Part shown: positions 33,366 to 40,927 of the stretch, piece after piece
Numbering within the stretch: the stretch's first letter is position 1
Layout: each line of letters begins with the position of its first letter
Origin: a virus
Length of the DNA stretch: 64,000 nucleotides
Virus record (IMG/VR): IMGVR_UViG_3300010970_000150
Span: 1-64,000 of that record
Direction: 5' to 3' (one strand)
Notes under the pieces: model-generated
Database searches by the model: none
Told to the model about the DNA's origin: nothing
What the model saw: only the letters and a program-made list of their open reading frames with translations
Position numbers and translations under genes: made by a program

Positions 33366-34307
33366 ATGCTACACAGCATCCAGACAGCCGCTGACCTGTC
33401 TCTAATCCGTCAGCAATACGAGCGTGAAGTAGAAATGCATCACGCCAACAGCCCGAAGGTTACTTCGGGTTCCAACGCCCACAACTATTCCGTTCGCTCT
33501 GTGCCGCTCTACACGGCCAGTGGCGTTCCTGCGAATTGCTGGGGCAATCAGCGGTGCGACAATGGTGTCATCATCGGGAAGACTTCCGATAAGTACGGCA
33601 TCATTCAGAACGATGTGTTCGAACGCACCATCCGCACTGGCTTCGAACAGAATGGTCTGTCGCCTACTGCGTTCCAGTCCATCGTGACTCGCCGTGGTGC
33701 TCGCACTCATATGCAGTTCGACTTCGCCACTGAGAAGGCCGACATCACTCGCAAGGGTGATATCGTTGCGTTGCGAATCACCGCTAAGAACTCGTTTGAC
33801 GGCACTAGCCGCTCTTCGATTTCTGTCGGTGCTCTGCGACTTGTCTGCACGAATGGTATGACATCCTTCCGTGAGGATATGATGTTCTCTGTGCGTCACA
33901 CTTCCAATGTGAACTACGAGTTTGTCAACGATGTCGTGATTCAGGCGATGAGCGAATGGTCTTCGCTTCGCACTGTCTGGCAGAACCTAGCCAACATCCC
34001 GCTCACGCAACAGCAGGGTTGGAACGCTATCGAGAATATGGTGAACCGAGGTTACCTTGGTGCATCTGTTCGCAAGCGTGTCCACGATGTGTGGTCTGTT
34101 CCTAATTACGATGCCGACAAGGCTCGTAACTTGTGGAACTTGTACAACGCTCACACGCAGGTGCTCACCCACCAGTTCAGCGAGCAGAAGTACGAGATGA
34201 CGAACCGCACTTCGTCTCAGGTTCTCCACGCACTGCACCACGCCACCACGAGTCACGATGAGTTCATCAACCTCATCGCCTCTCCTGACGAGGTTCGTAG
34301 CAACTGA
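33366..34307 (+). CDS. DUF932 family protein
   Basis: A 313-residue protein started at the ATG at 33366 after an A/C-rich leader; in-frame upstream starts lie in the untranslated part. The sequence shows the DUF932 plan: an N-terminal strand set, YGIIQNDVFERTI, ISVGALRLVCTNGM and VRHTSN, ending in a helical LHHATTSHDEFINL. Members are common in phages and plasmids and their role is not firmly established. A GCAA-looped hairpin follows. Confidence 0.75.
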   Translation: MLHSIQTAADLSLIRQQYEREVEMHHANSPKVTSGSNAHNYSVRSVPLYTASGVPANCWGNQRCDNGVIIGKTSDKYGIIQNDVFERTIRTGFEQNGLSPTAFQSIVTRRGARTHMQFDFATEKADITRKGDIVALRITAKNSFDGTSRSSISVGALRLVCTNGMTSFREDMMFSVRHTSNVNYEFVNDVVIQAMSEWSSLRTVWQNLANIPLTQQQGWNAIENMVNRGYLGASVRKRVHDVWSVPNYDADKARNLWNLYNAHTQVLTHQFSEQKYEMTNRTSSQVLHALHHATTSHDEFINLIASPDEVRSN

Positions 34308-34314
34308 TAACGCA

Positions 34315-34344
34315 GGGACTCATCATCGCAAGGTGGTGAGTCCC
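34315..34344 (+). terminator. GCAA-looped hairpin after the DUF932 gene
   Basis: A 13 bp stem (34315-34327 with 34332-34344, including G-U pairs) capped by GCAA, the same loop as the terminator at 31029. No U-run follows, so it may attenuate, protect the upstream 3-prime end or mark a processing site rather than fully terminate. Confidence 0.5.
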
Positions 34345-34354
34345 ACCTATCATT

Positions 34355-34555
34355 ATGATTACGATTAACGCAGTGACGCTGACCAACGCACAGTTGGAAG
34401 CACTAATCAAGTTGGTGAATCGTGGCTGGGTATTGGACTACTCATCCATCGTCAAACTTCCCGCAGAGGAGTGCATTATGATTGCTGTCTCTGGCCCTAA
34501 CACTGGTGCGAAGATGTTCTTCGGCATCGAAGCAGACGGATACACGCACTCGTGA
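34355..34555 (+). CDS. Small early protein
   Basis: A 66-residue soluble protein (ITINAVTLTNAQLEALIKLV) of unknown function. Its stop overlaps a GTG start (GTGA), the coupling style repeated through this operon. Confidence 0.5.
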   Translation: MITINAVTLTNAQLEALIKLVNRGWVLDYSSIVKLPAEECIMIAVSGPNTGAKMFFGIEADGYTHS

Positions 34556-35004
34556 GCCTCAACTTCGAATTCGCTGAGGGCATTGACCGCAAGTTGATTG
34601 AGTACACGCAAGCCGATGGTTCGCTCCATTGGCTTCCTCGTGCTCAGTCGTTTGTGTTCTACCAGATGGGATTGCAGTTCGACATCGATGGTGAGATGAC
34701 CGATGCCAAACTTATTGAGTGTGCGAGGCGTATCGCACTGCTCGATATGATGGCTCATCACGCTCACTATTGGGAAGTTGTTGATGGTGTCACCATTGGT
34801 TACCGCCACTCACTCGCTGATGTGGTAACTTACTGGGGACTTACCACCAATGTTTCTCACAAGACGAGAACGCAGTGGGACGCATACTTCCAGAAGTGTT
34901 GGATTAACGCTAACAACAGGCGTTTCGATTCCGATGTGAAGGAAGTAATCGCTCGATTGTCCAAGCGTGTGCCATTCAGCACACATAAGAACACCGAGTC
35001 GTGA
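34552..35004 (+). CDS. Hypothetical early protein
   Basis: A 150-residue protein beginning at GTG overlapping the previous stop. Aromatic-rich, with IALLDMMAHHAHYWEVVDG in the middle and a basic C-terminus. No family recognised. Coupled by GTGA to the next zinc-finger-like gene. Confidence 0.5.
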   Translation: MSLNFEFAEGIDRKLIEYTQADGSLHWLPRAQSFVFYQMGLQFDIDGEMTDAKLIECARRIALLDMMAHHAHYWEVVDGVTIGYRHSLADVVTYWGLTTNVSHKTRTQWDAYFQKCWINANNRRFDSDVKEVIARLSKRVPFSTHKNTES

Positions 35005-35189
35005 GCGTATTCCCTCGCAAGCCAAGAGCCAAGGCTGGGTACAGATGCTGTGCTATGTGTCGCAAGACTAAGAAGAACGAATCGTTCCATCTTCTTAGCA
35101 CTAAGACCAAGTACCTGTCATCATACTGCAAGCCTTGTATGTCCATCTATATGCGTAGCAGGTATCTCTATCATAAGAAGAATGCCTAA
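35001..35189 (+). CDS. Small Cys4 zinc-finger-like protein
   Basis: A 62-residue basic protein with two CxxC pairs (CAMC and CKPC) about 25 residues apart and a Tyr/Arg-rich end (YMRSRYLYHKK). This resembles the metal knuckle of HNH/endonuclease VII-type proteins or small zinc fingers, but no His-Asn active site follows, so a nuclease role is not supported. Confidence 0.5.
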   Translation: MSVFPRKPRAKAGYRCCAMCRKTKKNESFHLLSTKTKYLSSYCKPCMSIYMRSRYLYHKKNA

Positions 35190-35253
35190 CGCAGTAGAGG
35201 TCGCAGTAGTTACGCTGTGGCTTATCGCTATGATTCGAATCTCACGCAAGTGA
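35182..35253 (+). CDS. 23-residue hydrophobic peptide
   Basis: Frame MPNAVEVAVVTLWLIAMIRISRK, one short membrane-type helix with a basic end. It overlaps the previous gene by eight bases. Size, coupling and hydrophobicity suggest a small membrane peptide, but coding cannot be proven from this alone. Confidence 0.35.
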   Translation: MPNAVEVAVVTLWLIAMIRISRK

Positions 35254-35308
35254 GTTTCAATTAAGGCAAAAATCTTGCGTGCCATCAGGTTTTACTAAGC
35301 ACACAAGC

Positions 35309-35356
35309 AGTGGGTAGCAGAACATCAAACACTCTGCTATCCACTTTCACTTTCTC
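35309..35356 (+). terminator. Hairpin terminator immediately before P2
   Basis: A 13 bp stem (35309-35321 with 35333-35345, one G-U pair) with an 11-base loop, followed by TTCACTTTC. It ends the operon from 32210 and insulates P2, whose conserved element starts six bases later. Confidence 0.7.
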
Positions 35357-35379
35357 GACAACAATCATCGGATATAATG
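35351..35379 (+). promoter_or_regulatory. Early promoter P2
   Basis: TTTCTCGACA (35351-35360), 12 bases, TATAATG (35373-35379), then AATGT. Same elements and spacing as P1 at 30311-30339. It drives the gene at 35463. Confidence 0.6.
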
Positions 35380-35418
35380 AATGTGTACCCGCTACGGCAC
35401 TGACGCACGAGCGAGTAC

Positions 35419-35443
35419 CCGCACGAACCAACAACAAGTGCGG
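35419..35443 (+). other. Leader hairpin downstream of P2
   Basis: CCGCAC (35419-35424) pairs with GTGCGG (35438-35443) across an A/C-rich 13-base loop. Same position and loop style as the hairpin after P1. Confidence 0.4.
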
Positions 35444-35462
35444 TGACAGTAACGACACGCAT

Positions 35463-35870
35463 ATGAAACAGAAAACCAAGAAGCAAATCGAAACGCTCAA
35501 CGCTCAGGCGTTCATCACCACCATCAACTCGCTCGCCGCTATCGCGGTGAAGTCGAAGGTGAAGGAGAAGACGAAGGGCGGCAAGGTGAAGCACATCATC
35601 AAGCCCACGCTTGATGAAGCGAAGGCGTGGCTGATGGTGAGCGAGTCACTGCTCGCAAGCGTCATCGCCACTGCGGCCAAAGCGAAAGCCGATGCGAAGG
35701 ACGCTGATGAAGGCCACGCATTCAAGGGCGAAGTCGGAGTCACCTGCGGCAAGGTGAAGTCGCTCAGCGTTAACGACAAGAAACTGATGGCGATTGCATC
35801 GGCTCAGATGAAGCGTGCCGTGAATCTCAAATCATTCGCTCCGCTCTTCGCCGCTCACATTTCCAAGTGA
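35463..35870 (+). CDS. Lys/Ala-rich early protein under P2
   Basis: A 135-residue protein from the ATG at 35463, very rich in Lys and Ala (VKSKVKEKTKGGKVKHIIK, ATAAKAKADAKDADEG). Low complexity and basic charge suggest nucleic-acid binding. A dedicated promoter and leader suggest strong early expression. No family recognised. Confidence 0.55.
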   Translation: MKQKTKKQIETLNAQAFITTINSLAAIAVKSKVKEKTKGGKVKHIIKPTLDEAKAWLMVSESLLASVIATAAKAKADAKDADEGHAFKGEVGVTCGKVKSLSVNDKKLMAIASAQMKRAVNLKSFAPLFAAHISK

Positions 35871-35926
35871 GTGTTATCGCACTGGCATTGCTGCTGATTG
35901 TGATGCGTTGCTTAGACAGTAAGTGA
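35867..35926 (+). CDS. 19-residue hydrophobic peptide
   Basis: Frame MSVIALALLLIVMRCLDSK starting at GTG in a GTGA overlap with the preceding stop. A single hydrophobic helix. Coupling resembles that of the real genes in this operon; evidence is otherwise slight. Confidence 0.3.
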   Translation: MSVIALALLLIVMRCLDSK

Positions 35927-35978
35927 TGCGTTGATACAGTCACGGCATTGTGAGAAAGAACTCTCGCTCTCCACTCAG

Positions 35979-36207
35979 GTGGGGGGCGGGGGTTCTCCTC
36001 ACTTTTTGTCCACCCTCCTTTACGGATTACAACACACACATTATATTTGCAAAAGACATATAAGTCTGTGTAGGAAGGGGGTTATTAGGGGGATAGTGGG
36101 TTATGTATGTCAAGCGTTATCTGTTAGTTTAGCGTTTTGGGTAGGGGGAAATGTATTTCATAGGGGGGTGAAGTGTATTTCCTAGGGGGGGTGCTATGGA
36201 TTTCCTA
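35979..36207 (+). repeat. G-run repeat region, candidate replication origin
   Basis: Part of the 413-base gap between 35871 and 36283, which holds only one doubtful small gene. Plus-strand G-runs of five or more occur at about 35981-35986, 35988-35992, 36077-36081, 36088-36092, 36144-36148, 36163-36168 and 36185-36191. The last three units share an ATTTC-based core: GTATTTCATAGGGGGG at 36153, GTATTTCCTAGGGGGGG at 36175, and GGATTTCCTA at 36198, spaced 22 and 23 bases. The same units lie in the initiator gene (28168-28218) in opposite orientation. Iterons with two-turn spacing fit an initiator-bound origin; the G-runs could also fold as quadruplexes or mark a packaging site. Confidence 0.6.
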
Positions 36208-36250
36208 CATATAGAATAGTCTCATAGAATAGTACATCGATACAATAGGG

Positions 36251-36277
36251 TTGACATAAGCATTCATTGAGTAATCT
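36251..36277 (+). promoter_or_regulatory. Possible promoter before the pre-packaging operon
   Basis: TTGACA at 36251-36256 and TAATCT at 36272-36277 with a 15-base spacer, shorter than ideal. The ATG at 36284 follows seven bases after the -10-like box. Placement at the start of a new plus-strand gene run supports it. Confidence 0.35.
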
Positions 36278-36283
36278 GAGGGA

Positions 36284-36769
36284 ATGAACATCAAAGAAAG
36301 CGACCTGATTGCGAAGAATGGCTGGCTGAAGTCCGATTTGAAGGCGGTTCGCCACGATGCCATCGAGTTTGAGGGTATGCGGCTCTGGTTTCGTGAGGAA
36401 TCCAAGAAGCCTAAGCATCTCCAGACCATTTGGTGGACTGATGTTGGCGTTATGTATCTGACTGAGTACTTCAGAGTTAAGAAAGAAATGGAAACTCCGA
36501 CTCCTATGGAGGAAAATAGGGTTATGTCCAAGGAAGAGTTTGCTAAATCGGTAAATAACTCTAAGTGGGTAGGCCGTATTGTTAGAAATGGCTACAAAAA
36601 CTTCAACACAGTTATGGTCGAACACGACTCTGGGTTTATGCTTCTAGTTAATTGTCGTAACAATAAAACTCTTCCGAAGAACTCGTATGTTGAAGTTGAC
36701 ACCAAGAACAATCGTCACACCATTCGCAAATCCGCATTTAAATCCTATGAAAAAGCCAAGCAAGCCTAA
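36284..36769 (+). CDS. Hypothetical protein, first gene after the candidate origin
   Basis: A 161-residue protein. The first half contains Trp-rich segments (NGWLKSDLKAVRHDAIEF, TIWWTDVGVMYLTEYFRV). The second half looks like a small beta-barrel (WVGRIVRNGYKNFNTVMV, LLVNCRNNKTLPKNSYVEV) such as an OB or SH3-like fold. Nucleic-acid binding is plausible but unproven. Overlaps the next gene by 23 bases. Confidence 0.5.
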   Translation: MNIKESDLIAKNGWLKSDLKAVRHDAIEFEGMRLWFREESKKPKHLQTIWWTDVGVMYLTEYFRVKKEMETPTPMEENRVMSKEEFAKSVNNSKWVGRIVRNGYKNFNTVMVEHDSGFMLLVNCRNNKTLPKNSYVEVDTKNNRHTIRKSAFKSYEKAKQA

Positions 36770-36938
36770 CAAGCCTAAGTTTAAACAGCCCGATGCTATG
36801 CACGAGGCTCTTGATATTCCTAAGTACAGCAAGATGGAGGCCGATGATGGCTCTGAAAGCGAAGGTATGAAGCACGAAAAGTCCGAATCGAAGAAGAAAG
36901 AGTGCAAGGAGTGCAAAAAGAAGCCCTGTAGATGCTAA
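36747..36938 (+). CDS. Small Lys/Cys-rich protein
   Basis: A 63-residue protein started at the ATG inside the end of the previous gene. Very basic, ending in KKKECKECKKKPCRC with four Cys, suggesting a metal site. No family recognised. Confidence 0.45.
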   Translation: MKKPSKPNKPKFKQPDAMHEALDIPKYSKMEADDGSESEGMKHEKSESKKKECKECKKKPCRC

Positions 36939-37039
36939 ATGAGCCAGATGATGAAGACGAAGAGGAGTCCACAGACCCTCTAGACTTTATCTGGCTTGAA
37001 AAAATTGACCCGATGCGTTGCTTCGCAACGCACAGATAA
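36932..37039 (+). CDS. Small 35-residue acidic peptide
   Basis: Frame MLNEPDDEDEEESTDPLDF to a TAA at 37037-37039, overlapping the previous gene by seven bases and stopping just before the next ATG. The acidic composition complements the basic neighbour. The last codons run through the hairpin at 37014-37032. Confidence 0.35.
   Translation: MLNEPDDEDEEESTDPLDFIWLEKIDPMRCFATHR
37014..37032 (+). other. Perfect hairpin before a late-region gene
   Basis: TGCGTTGC (37014-37021) and GCAACGCA (37025-37032) form an 8 bp perfect stem with a TTC loop, ten bases upstream of the ATG at 37042. No U-run follows. It may be a transcript processing or protection site at the start of the late block. Confidence 0.4.
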
Positions 37040-37041
37040 CA

Positions 37042-37584
37042 ATGGCTCAACCTTTTAATCTTCCTCCTTTGCCTCAATGGCGTGGCTATACAGCCGCTAA
37101 CAATGCTGACCCTGCTATGTACTCGATGGATGGTCGTTGGTACAAGGAAGGCCAGACCATCAATAACGGCTATACAATTGGCCCTCGTGACCCTAAGACT
37201 GGTCAACTGAGTCTCCTGTATCAGGGAGGTGCTTTGCCTATCTCTATGGCTGGTTCTTCTCCGTTGCCGATGCCTGAAGTGCCTGAGTTTAAGAGAGTGT
37301 TTACGATGGGAGGAATTCCGTATACCGAGGCAGACCTTGCTAGGATGCAAGAGTTGAACAAAGATGGAGAACTGGATATGGATATTGAAAGGGCTAAAAA
37401 ATCGGCAATTAGATACCAAGTAGACCCTACTCTTCAAATGATGTTTGGAAAGTACAACGAAATGCAAAACAAAAGAATGTTCGAAGAAATGCAAAAAGAA
37501 GTGCTTCGTAAAGAACTAGCACAACAAGGGTTTAATCTTGAAAGTTCTGTCATTACTCCAAACGAAGATATTGATTACCAGTAA
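37042..37584 (+). CDS. Hypothetical protein upstream of the tRNA
   Basis: A 180-residue protein started at the ATG at 37042, after the hairpin. The Pro-rich N-terminus (AQPFNLPPLPQWRGYT) and a Gly/Pro-rich middle precede charged helices (MFEEMQKEVLRKELAQQG). It resembles small virion-associated proteins in composition only. No family recognised. Directly followed by tRNA-Thr. Confidence 0.5.
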   Translation: MAQPFNLPPLPQWRGYTAANNADPAMYSMDGRWYKEGQTINNGYTIGPRDPKTGQLSLLYQGGALPISMAGSSPLPMPEVPEFKRVFTMGGIPYTEADLARMQELNKDGELDMDIERAKKSAIRYQVDPTLQMMFGKYNEMQNKRMFEEMQKEVLRKELAQQGFNLESSVITPNEDIDYQ

Positions 37585-37659
37585 GCCACAGTAGCACAAT
37601 GGTTGTGCAACAGTTTTGTAAACTGTAGGTTGTCGGTTCAAGTCCGACCTGCGGCCCCA
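37585..37659 (+). tRNA. tRNA-Thr (TGT)
   Basis: A cloverleaf with acceptor GCCACAG/CTGCGGC (one A-C mismatch), D stem GCAC/GTGC, anticodon stem ACAGT/ACTGT with loop TTTGTAA, so anticodon TGT, and T arm GTCGG-TTCAAGT-CCGAC. CCA appears to be encoded at 657-659 of the 37 kb block. It reads ACA. The acceptor mismatch makes it slightly imperfect but it is probably functional. Confidence 0.85.
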
Positions 37660-37663
37660 CTTT

Positions 37664-38044
37664 ATGGAAGAAGAATGGAAGCCAGTACCAATTGAGCAAT
37701 TTAAGGGCTTGTACGAGATTTCAAGCCTAGGGAGGCTCAGGGCTTGCCCTAAGACCACAAGTGACGGCAGAAGGCTTCCTGAGCGGCTTGTTAAGCCTAC
37801 TGTAATCAACAGTGGGTATCTTCAGTTCAAGTTGCACAACAATAAGTTTAGGTTTAATGTAAACGCACATAAACTTGTTGCAATTACTTTTGGACTTATA
37901 TACTGGAACGAACATTCCAATTCTAATTTACAAATTAACCACATTGACGGCAATAAGCACAACAATGCGGTTTCTAACCTTGAAGCGTGTACACCTAGTG
38001 AAAACCTTCAACACGCTTGGAGAACTGGACTAAGAAAAAACTAA
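37664..38044 (+). CDS. HNH endonuclease with NUMOD4 motif
   Basis: A 126-residue protein. The N-terminus WKPVPIEQFKGLYEISSLGR is the NUMOD4 DNA-binding motif. The HNH core reads AHKLVAITF, then NHIDGNKHNNAVSNLE. This is the free-standing homing endonuclease type that cuts and spreads to unmodified relatives. It starts four bases after the tRNA-Thr and lies upstream of the terminase. HNH proteins near terminases can also assist packaging, but the NUMOD4 form favours a mobile gene. Confidence 0.88.
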   Translation: MEEEWKPVPIEQFKGLYEISSLGRLRACPKTTSDGRRLPERLVKPTVINSGYLQFKLHNNKFRFNVNAHKLVAITFGLIYWNEHSNSNLQINHIDGNKHNNAVSNLEACTPSENLQHAWRTGLRKN

Positions 38045-38045
38045 T

Positions 38046-39323
38046 ATGGCTGAACCTATTGACCTTGACGAAATCTTTTCACCTTATGCCCTAGGACAAT
38101 CTAGGGAAAAAATGAAAGGAAGAGACAATTCCTCTGTAATTGATATTGTAAAAGATGCATTTAAAGAAGGCAGAGGGGGCTATTTGCTTGGAGGAGCAGG
38201 TGTGGCTACAGTAGGCGTTGGTGTCAAAAAGGCTTGGGATAAATCTCTTAAATCCAGTTTGGCGATGGTTCAGGATGCGGCTAAGGCTGAAGCCGAAGCA
38301 GTTGCAAAAGCCAAAGATGCTGGATTCAGAGTAAGACCTGTTACCTTGAATAAACCATTGGTTGGCACTATGTCTGGTGCTACTTCTCAAGGTGTTGGTC
38401 TTCCTGTTGCTGAAGCAGAACAACTTGCATTAGCAAAAGATATTACAAGAAGTAAATGGCTTCGTCCGTTTGGCCTTGGTCAATATGCTGATTCTGCACT
38501 GACTCCTAAACTTGAAATCAATCCTAGGGTGCTTAGAATTGCTGGACAGGGTGAACAAACTCTTGGCCTTACCCAAATGACAATGGCAGATGCTCCAAGG
38601 TCGTTTGTTGTTCCAGCCAGCAAGATTCCTGAAATTGTTGAAGGAACTACTAAAGAAAATGTCCCTGCTACATCGCCGTCTGTAGGTCGCACTATGGCGG
38701 CTGATATGCCTGCCCCTAGGTCTGGCCTTCCCTACAACAATTACCAAAGAGGTGCTAGAGCATTGTATAATATGCAGTATGGAAATGCTGGTATTCCTCT
38801 TAACTCTGCTTCAAATATTGGAAAGGCTTTGTTTAAAAGCGGTGCTGGATTACAGGCTATTATGGAAGGTACAACTGCCGCATATGATACTTGGCCTGAA
38901 TTTCTTGGAGGCAGTGGAAATAATGTTTACGGAAGAACTGTTGAAGAACTAAGAAGGGGTGTTAACCCTGAACTAGACCCATTTGCTTATAATGTAGTTG
39001 CTCCTTTTGGTGGAGGTCTTGCCACTACAAAGCGTTGGGGATATGGTGCGGCTAATGCGGCACTTGCTGGAGCACCAATGATGTACAACATCATTCAGGA
39101 AAACAGAGAAATGGATGCAAAAACTCAAGCAAGCCTTGAAAAAGCATTTGCTGAAAAGCCAGAACAATTTAATCCAGACGAACTTGAAAGACAAAGACTT
39201 AGAAGAATTGAACTGGGCGTTGCTACTTCTAGTGATGAATTTAGATTAAATACACCAGAAGCACATCAAGCATATAAAGCAAAAGTAAAAGAACTTGAAG
39301 AAAAGAAAAAGTCTAAGAAGTGA
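38046..39323 (+). CDS. 425-residue hypothetical protein before the terminase
   Basis: No family recognised. Residues 40-60 form a Gly-rich hydrophobic stretch (GGYLLGGAGVATVGVGV), followed by Ala/Lys helices. A second hydrophobic Ala/Gly segment lies near 325-350, and the C-terminus is highly charged (VKELEEKKKSKK). The plan suggests a membrane-active or virion-associated protein. Its stop overlaps the terminase GTG start by four bases, so it is translated with the packaging genes. Confidence 0.55.
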   Translation: MAEPIDLDEIFSPYALGQSREKMKGRDNSSVIDIVKDAFKEGRGGYLLGGAGVATVGVGVKKAWDKSLKSSLAMVQDAAKAEAEAVAKAKDAGFRVRPVTLNKPLVGTMSGATSQGVGLPVAEAEQLALAKDITRSKWLRPFGLGQYADSALTPKLEINPRVLRIAGQGEQTLGLTQMTMADAPRSFVVPASKIPEIVEGTTKENVPATSPSVGRTMAADMPAPRSGLPYNNYQRGARALYNMQYGNAGIPLNSASNIGKALFKSGAGLQAIMEGTTAAYDTWPEFLGGSGNNVYGRTVEELRRGVNPELDPFAYNVVAPFGGGLATTKRWGYGAANAALAGAPMMYNIIQENREMDAKTQASLEKAFAEKPEQFNPDELERQRLRRIELGVATSSDEFRLNTPEAHQAYKAKVKELEEKKKSKK

Positions 39324-40927
39324 TTGATTCTGAATTCAAGCCAACGCCTCATCCAGTCATCAAGATGCCAGACATCAAGATGTTGGTTGAGCGTTTTGGT
39401 ATTGAAAAAACAGCCCAAATTCTTGAACTAAGAGAAGACAAAATTCTTGCAGAGCAGGTAGACCCTTATCGTCACGGATTTGAGCCTGACCACTGGAAAG
39501 ACGCTGACAAAATTATCAAAGATAAACAGGAACTGCTTGTTCTTGGTGGAAATCGTGCTGGCAAGACTGAATGGATGGCTAAAAGAGTCATTCAAACGCT
39601 TATCAACAAGGAAAAGTCAATGGTTTGGTGTCTACATACGACTCAAAAATCCAGCATTCAGATGCAACAGAATGTTGTCTGGAAGTATATGCCTCCAGAA
39701 TTAAAAAATTGCAAAAAGACCAAGGTAACAAACATCGCATACAGCCAAAAAAACGGATTTTCTGAAGAATCTTTCATTCTTCCCAATGGTTCTCAGTGCG
39801 TGTTTATGAATTATGCTCAGAAACGAGATGTCATTGAAGGTGGCGAGTGTGATTTGGTATGGTGCGATGAACTTGTGCCTATGGATTGGGTCGAAACCCT
39901 CCGCTATCGACTGGTTACACGAAGAGGAAAACTGGTAATCACTTTTACGCCTGTTGCTGGGTACTCACAAGTCGTTAAGGAATTTGTGTCTGGTTCTAAA
40001 TTTACAAAAACGCTTCCTGCTACTGTCCTAGACCAGAATGTTGTTCATTGTAATGGTGCTCCAAGAGGGCATATGCCATATACTGCTGAAAGCCATCGTG
40101 GAAATGCTGGGGTTATGTGGTTTCACTCTCAACTTAACCCCTATAACCCATTTGATGAACTGATTAAGACTTTGCAAGGTAAAAACCTGTATGAGAAGAA
40201 AATCAGAGCCTATGGATGGGCAGATAATACTGTAGGCAACCAATTTCCAAGATTTGGAGAGCATAACATCATCAAAGATAGCGATGTACCCTCTGAAGGG
40301 ACTAACTATATGGTAACCGACCCTGCTGGAGCCAGAAACTGGTTTATGCTATGGATGCGGGTCGGAACTGATGGTAATTATTACATTTACAGGGAGTTCC
40401 CAGACATCAGTTATGGCGAATGGGCCTTGCCGTGTGAGAAACCAGATGGCAAGGAAGGTATGGCTCAGCGTAATGGTGCTGGTATGGGTATTGACGATTA
40501 CAAGCGTCTTATCCGTTCCCTAGAGGGGTCAGAGGAGATATTGGAAAGGTATATCGACCCTCGTGCAGGTGCAACACAGGCGGTTGGTCGTGACGGAGGA
40601 ACATCAGTCATTGAACTACTAGACTCAGGCGATGACCCAATGTATTTTGCACCTGCGGCTGGTGTGGCTATCGAACAAGGGGTTGCTATGATTAATGACC
40701 TCCTTGCATATGACATCTGTCAACCGATATCTCCGCTCAACCAGCCAAAACTTTTCGTAACAGACAGTTGCAAGAACCTTATATACTCACTCAAGGAGTG
40801 GACTAACGCAGACGGAGATAAAGGGGCTTCAAAAGACCCTGTTGACTGTTTGCGGTATTTAGTTGTTATGTCTCCTATTCATATTGACCATTCTAAGAAT
40901 CCAGTGAATCAACCCTTTTCATACTAA
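39320..40927 (+). CDS. terL: Terminase large subunit
   Basis: A 535-residue DNA-packaging motor. The ATPase half has Walker A GGNRAGKT (76-83) and Walker B DLVWCDE (178-184, with catalytic E184). The nuclease half has VTDPAGARNW (D334), an IDPRAG segment near 412 and a DPVDCLRYL segment near 509, which provide the acidic cutting residues. Starts at GTG overlapping the preceding stop. No adjacent small terminase is seen; the HTH protein at 29744 is a distant candidate. Joined to the portal gene by TAATG. It is the only terminase in the window although two capsid modules are present. Confidence 0.92.
   Translation: MIDSEFKPTPHPVIKMPDIKMLVERFGIEKTAQILELREDKILAEQVDPYRHGFEPDHWKDADKIIKDKQELLVLGGNRAGKTEWMAKRVIQTLINKEKSMVWCLHTTQKSSIQMQQNVVWKYMPPELKNCKKTKVTNIAYSQKNGFSEESFILPNGSQCVFMNYAQKRDVIEGGECDLVWCDELVPMDWVETLRYRLVTRRGKLVITFTPVAGYSQVVKEFVSGSKFTKTLPATVLDQNVVHCNGAPRGHMPYTAESHRGNAGVMWFHSQLNPYNPFDELIKTLQGKNLYEKKIRAYGWADNTVGNQFPRFGEHNIIKDSDVPSEGTNYMVTDPAGARNWFMLWMRVGTDGNYYIYREFPDISYGEWALPCEKPDGKEGMAQRNGAGMGIDDYKRLIRSLEGSEEILERYIDPRAGATQAVGRDGGTSVIELLDSGDDPMYFAPAAGVAIEQGVAMINDLLAYDICQPISPLNQPKLFVTDSCKNLIYSLKEWTNADGDKGASKDPVDCLRYLVVMSPIHIDHSKNPVNQPFSY

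Noticed and set aside
35931-36185. 84-residue frame across the G-run region
   Set aside because: It crosses the repeats and its translation is dominated by the G-run pattern; treated as non-coding origin-like DNA.
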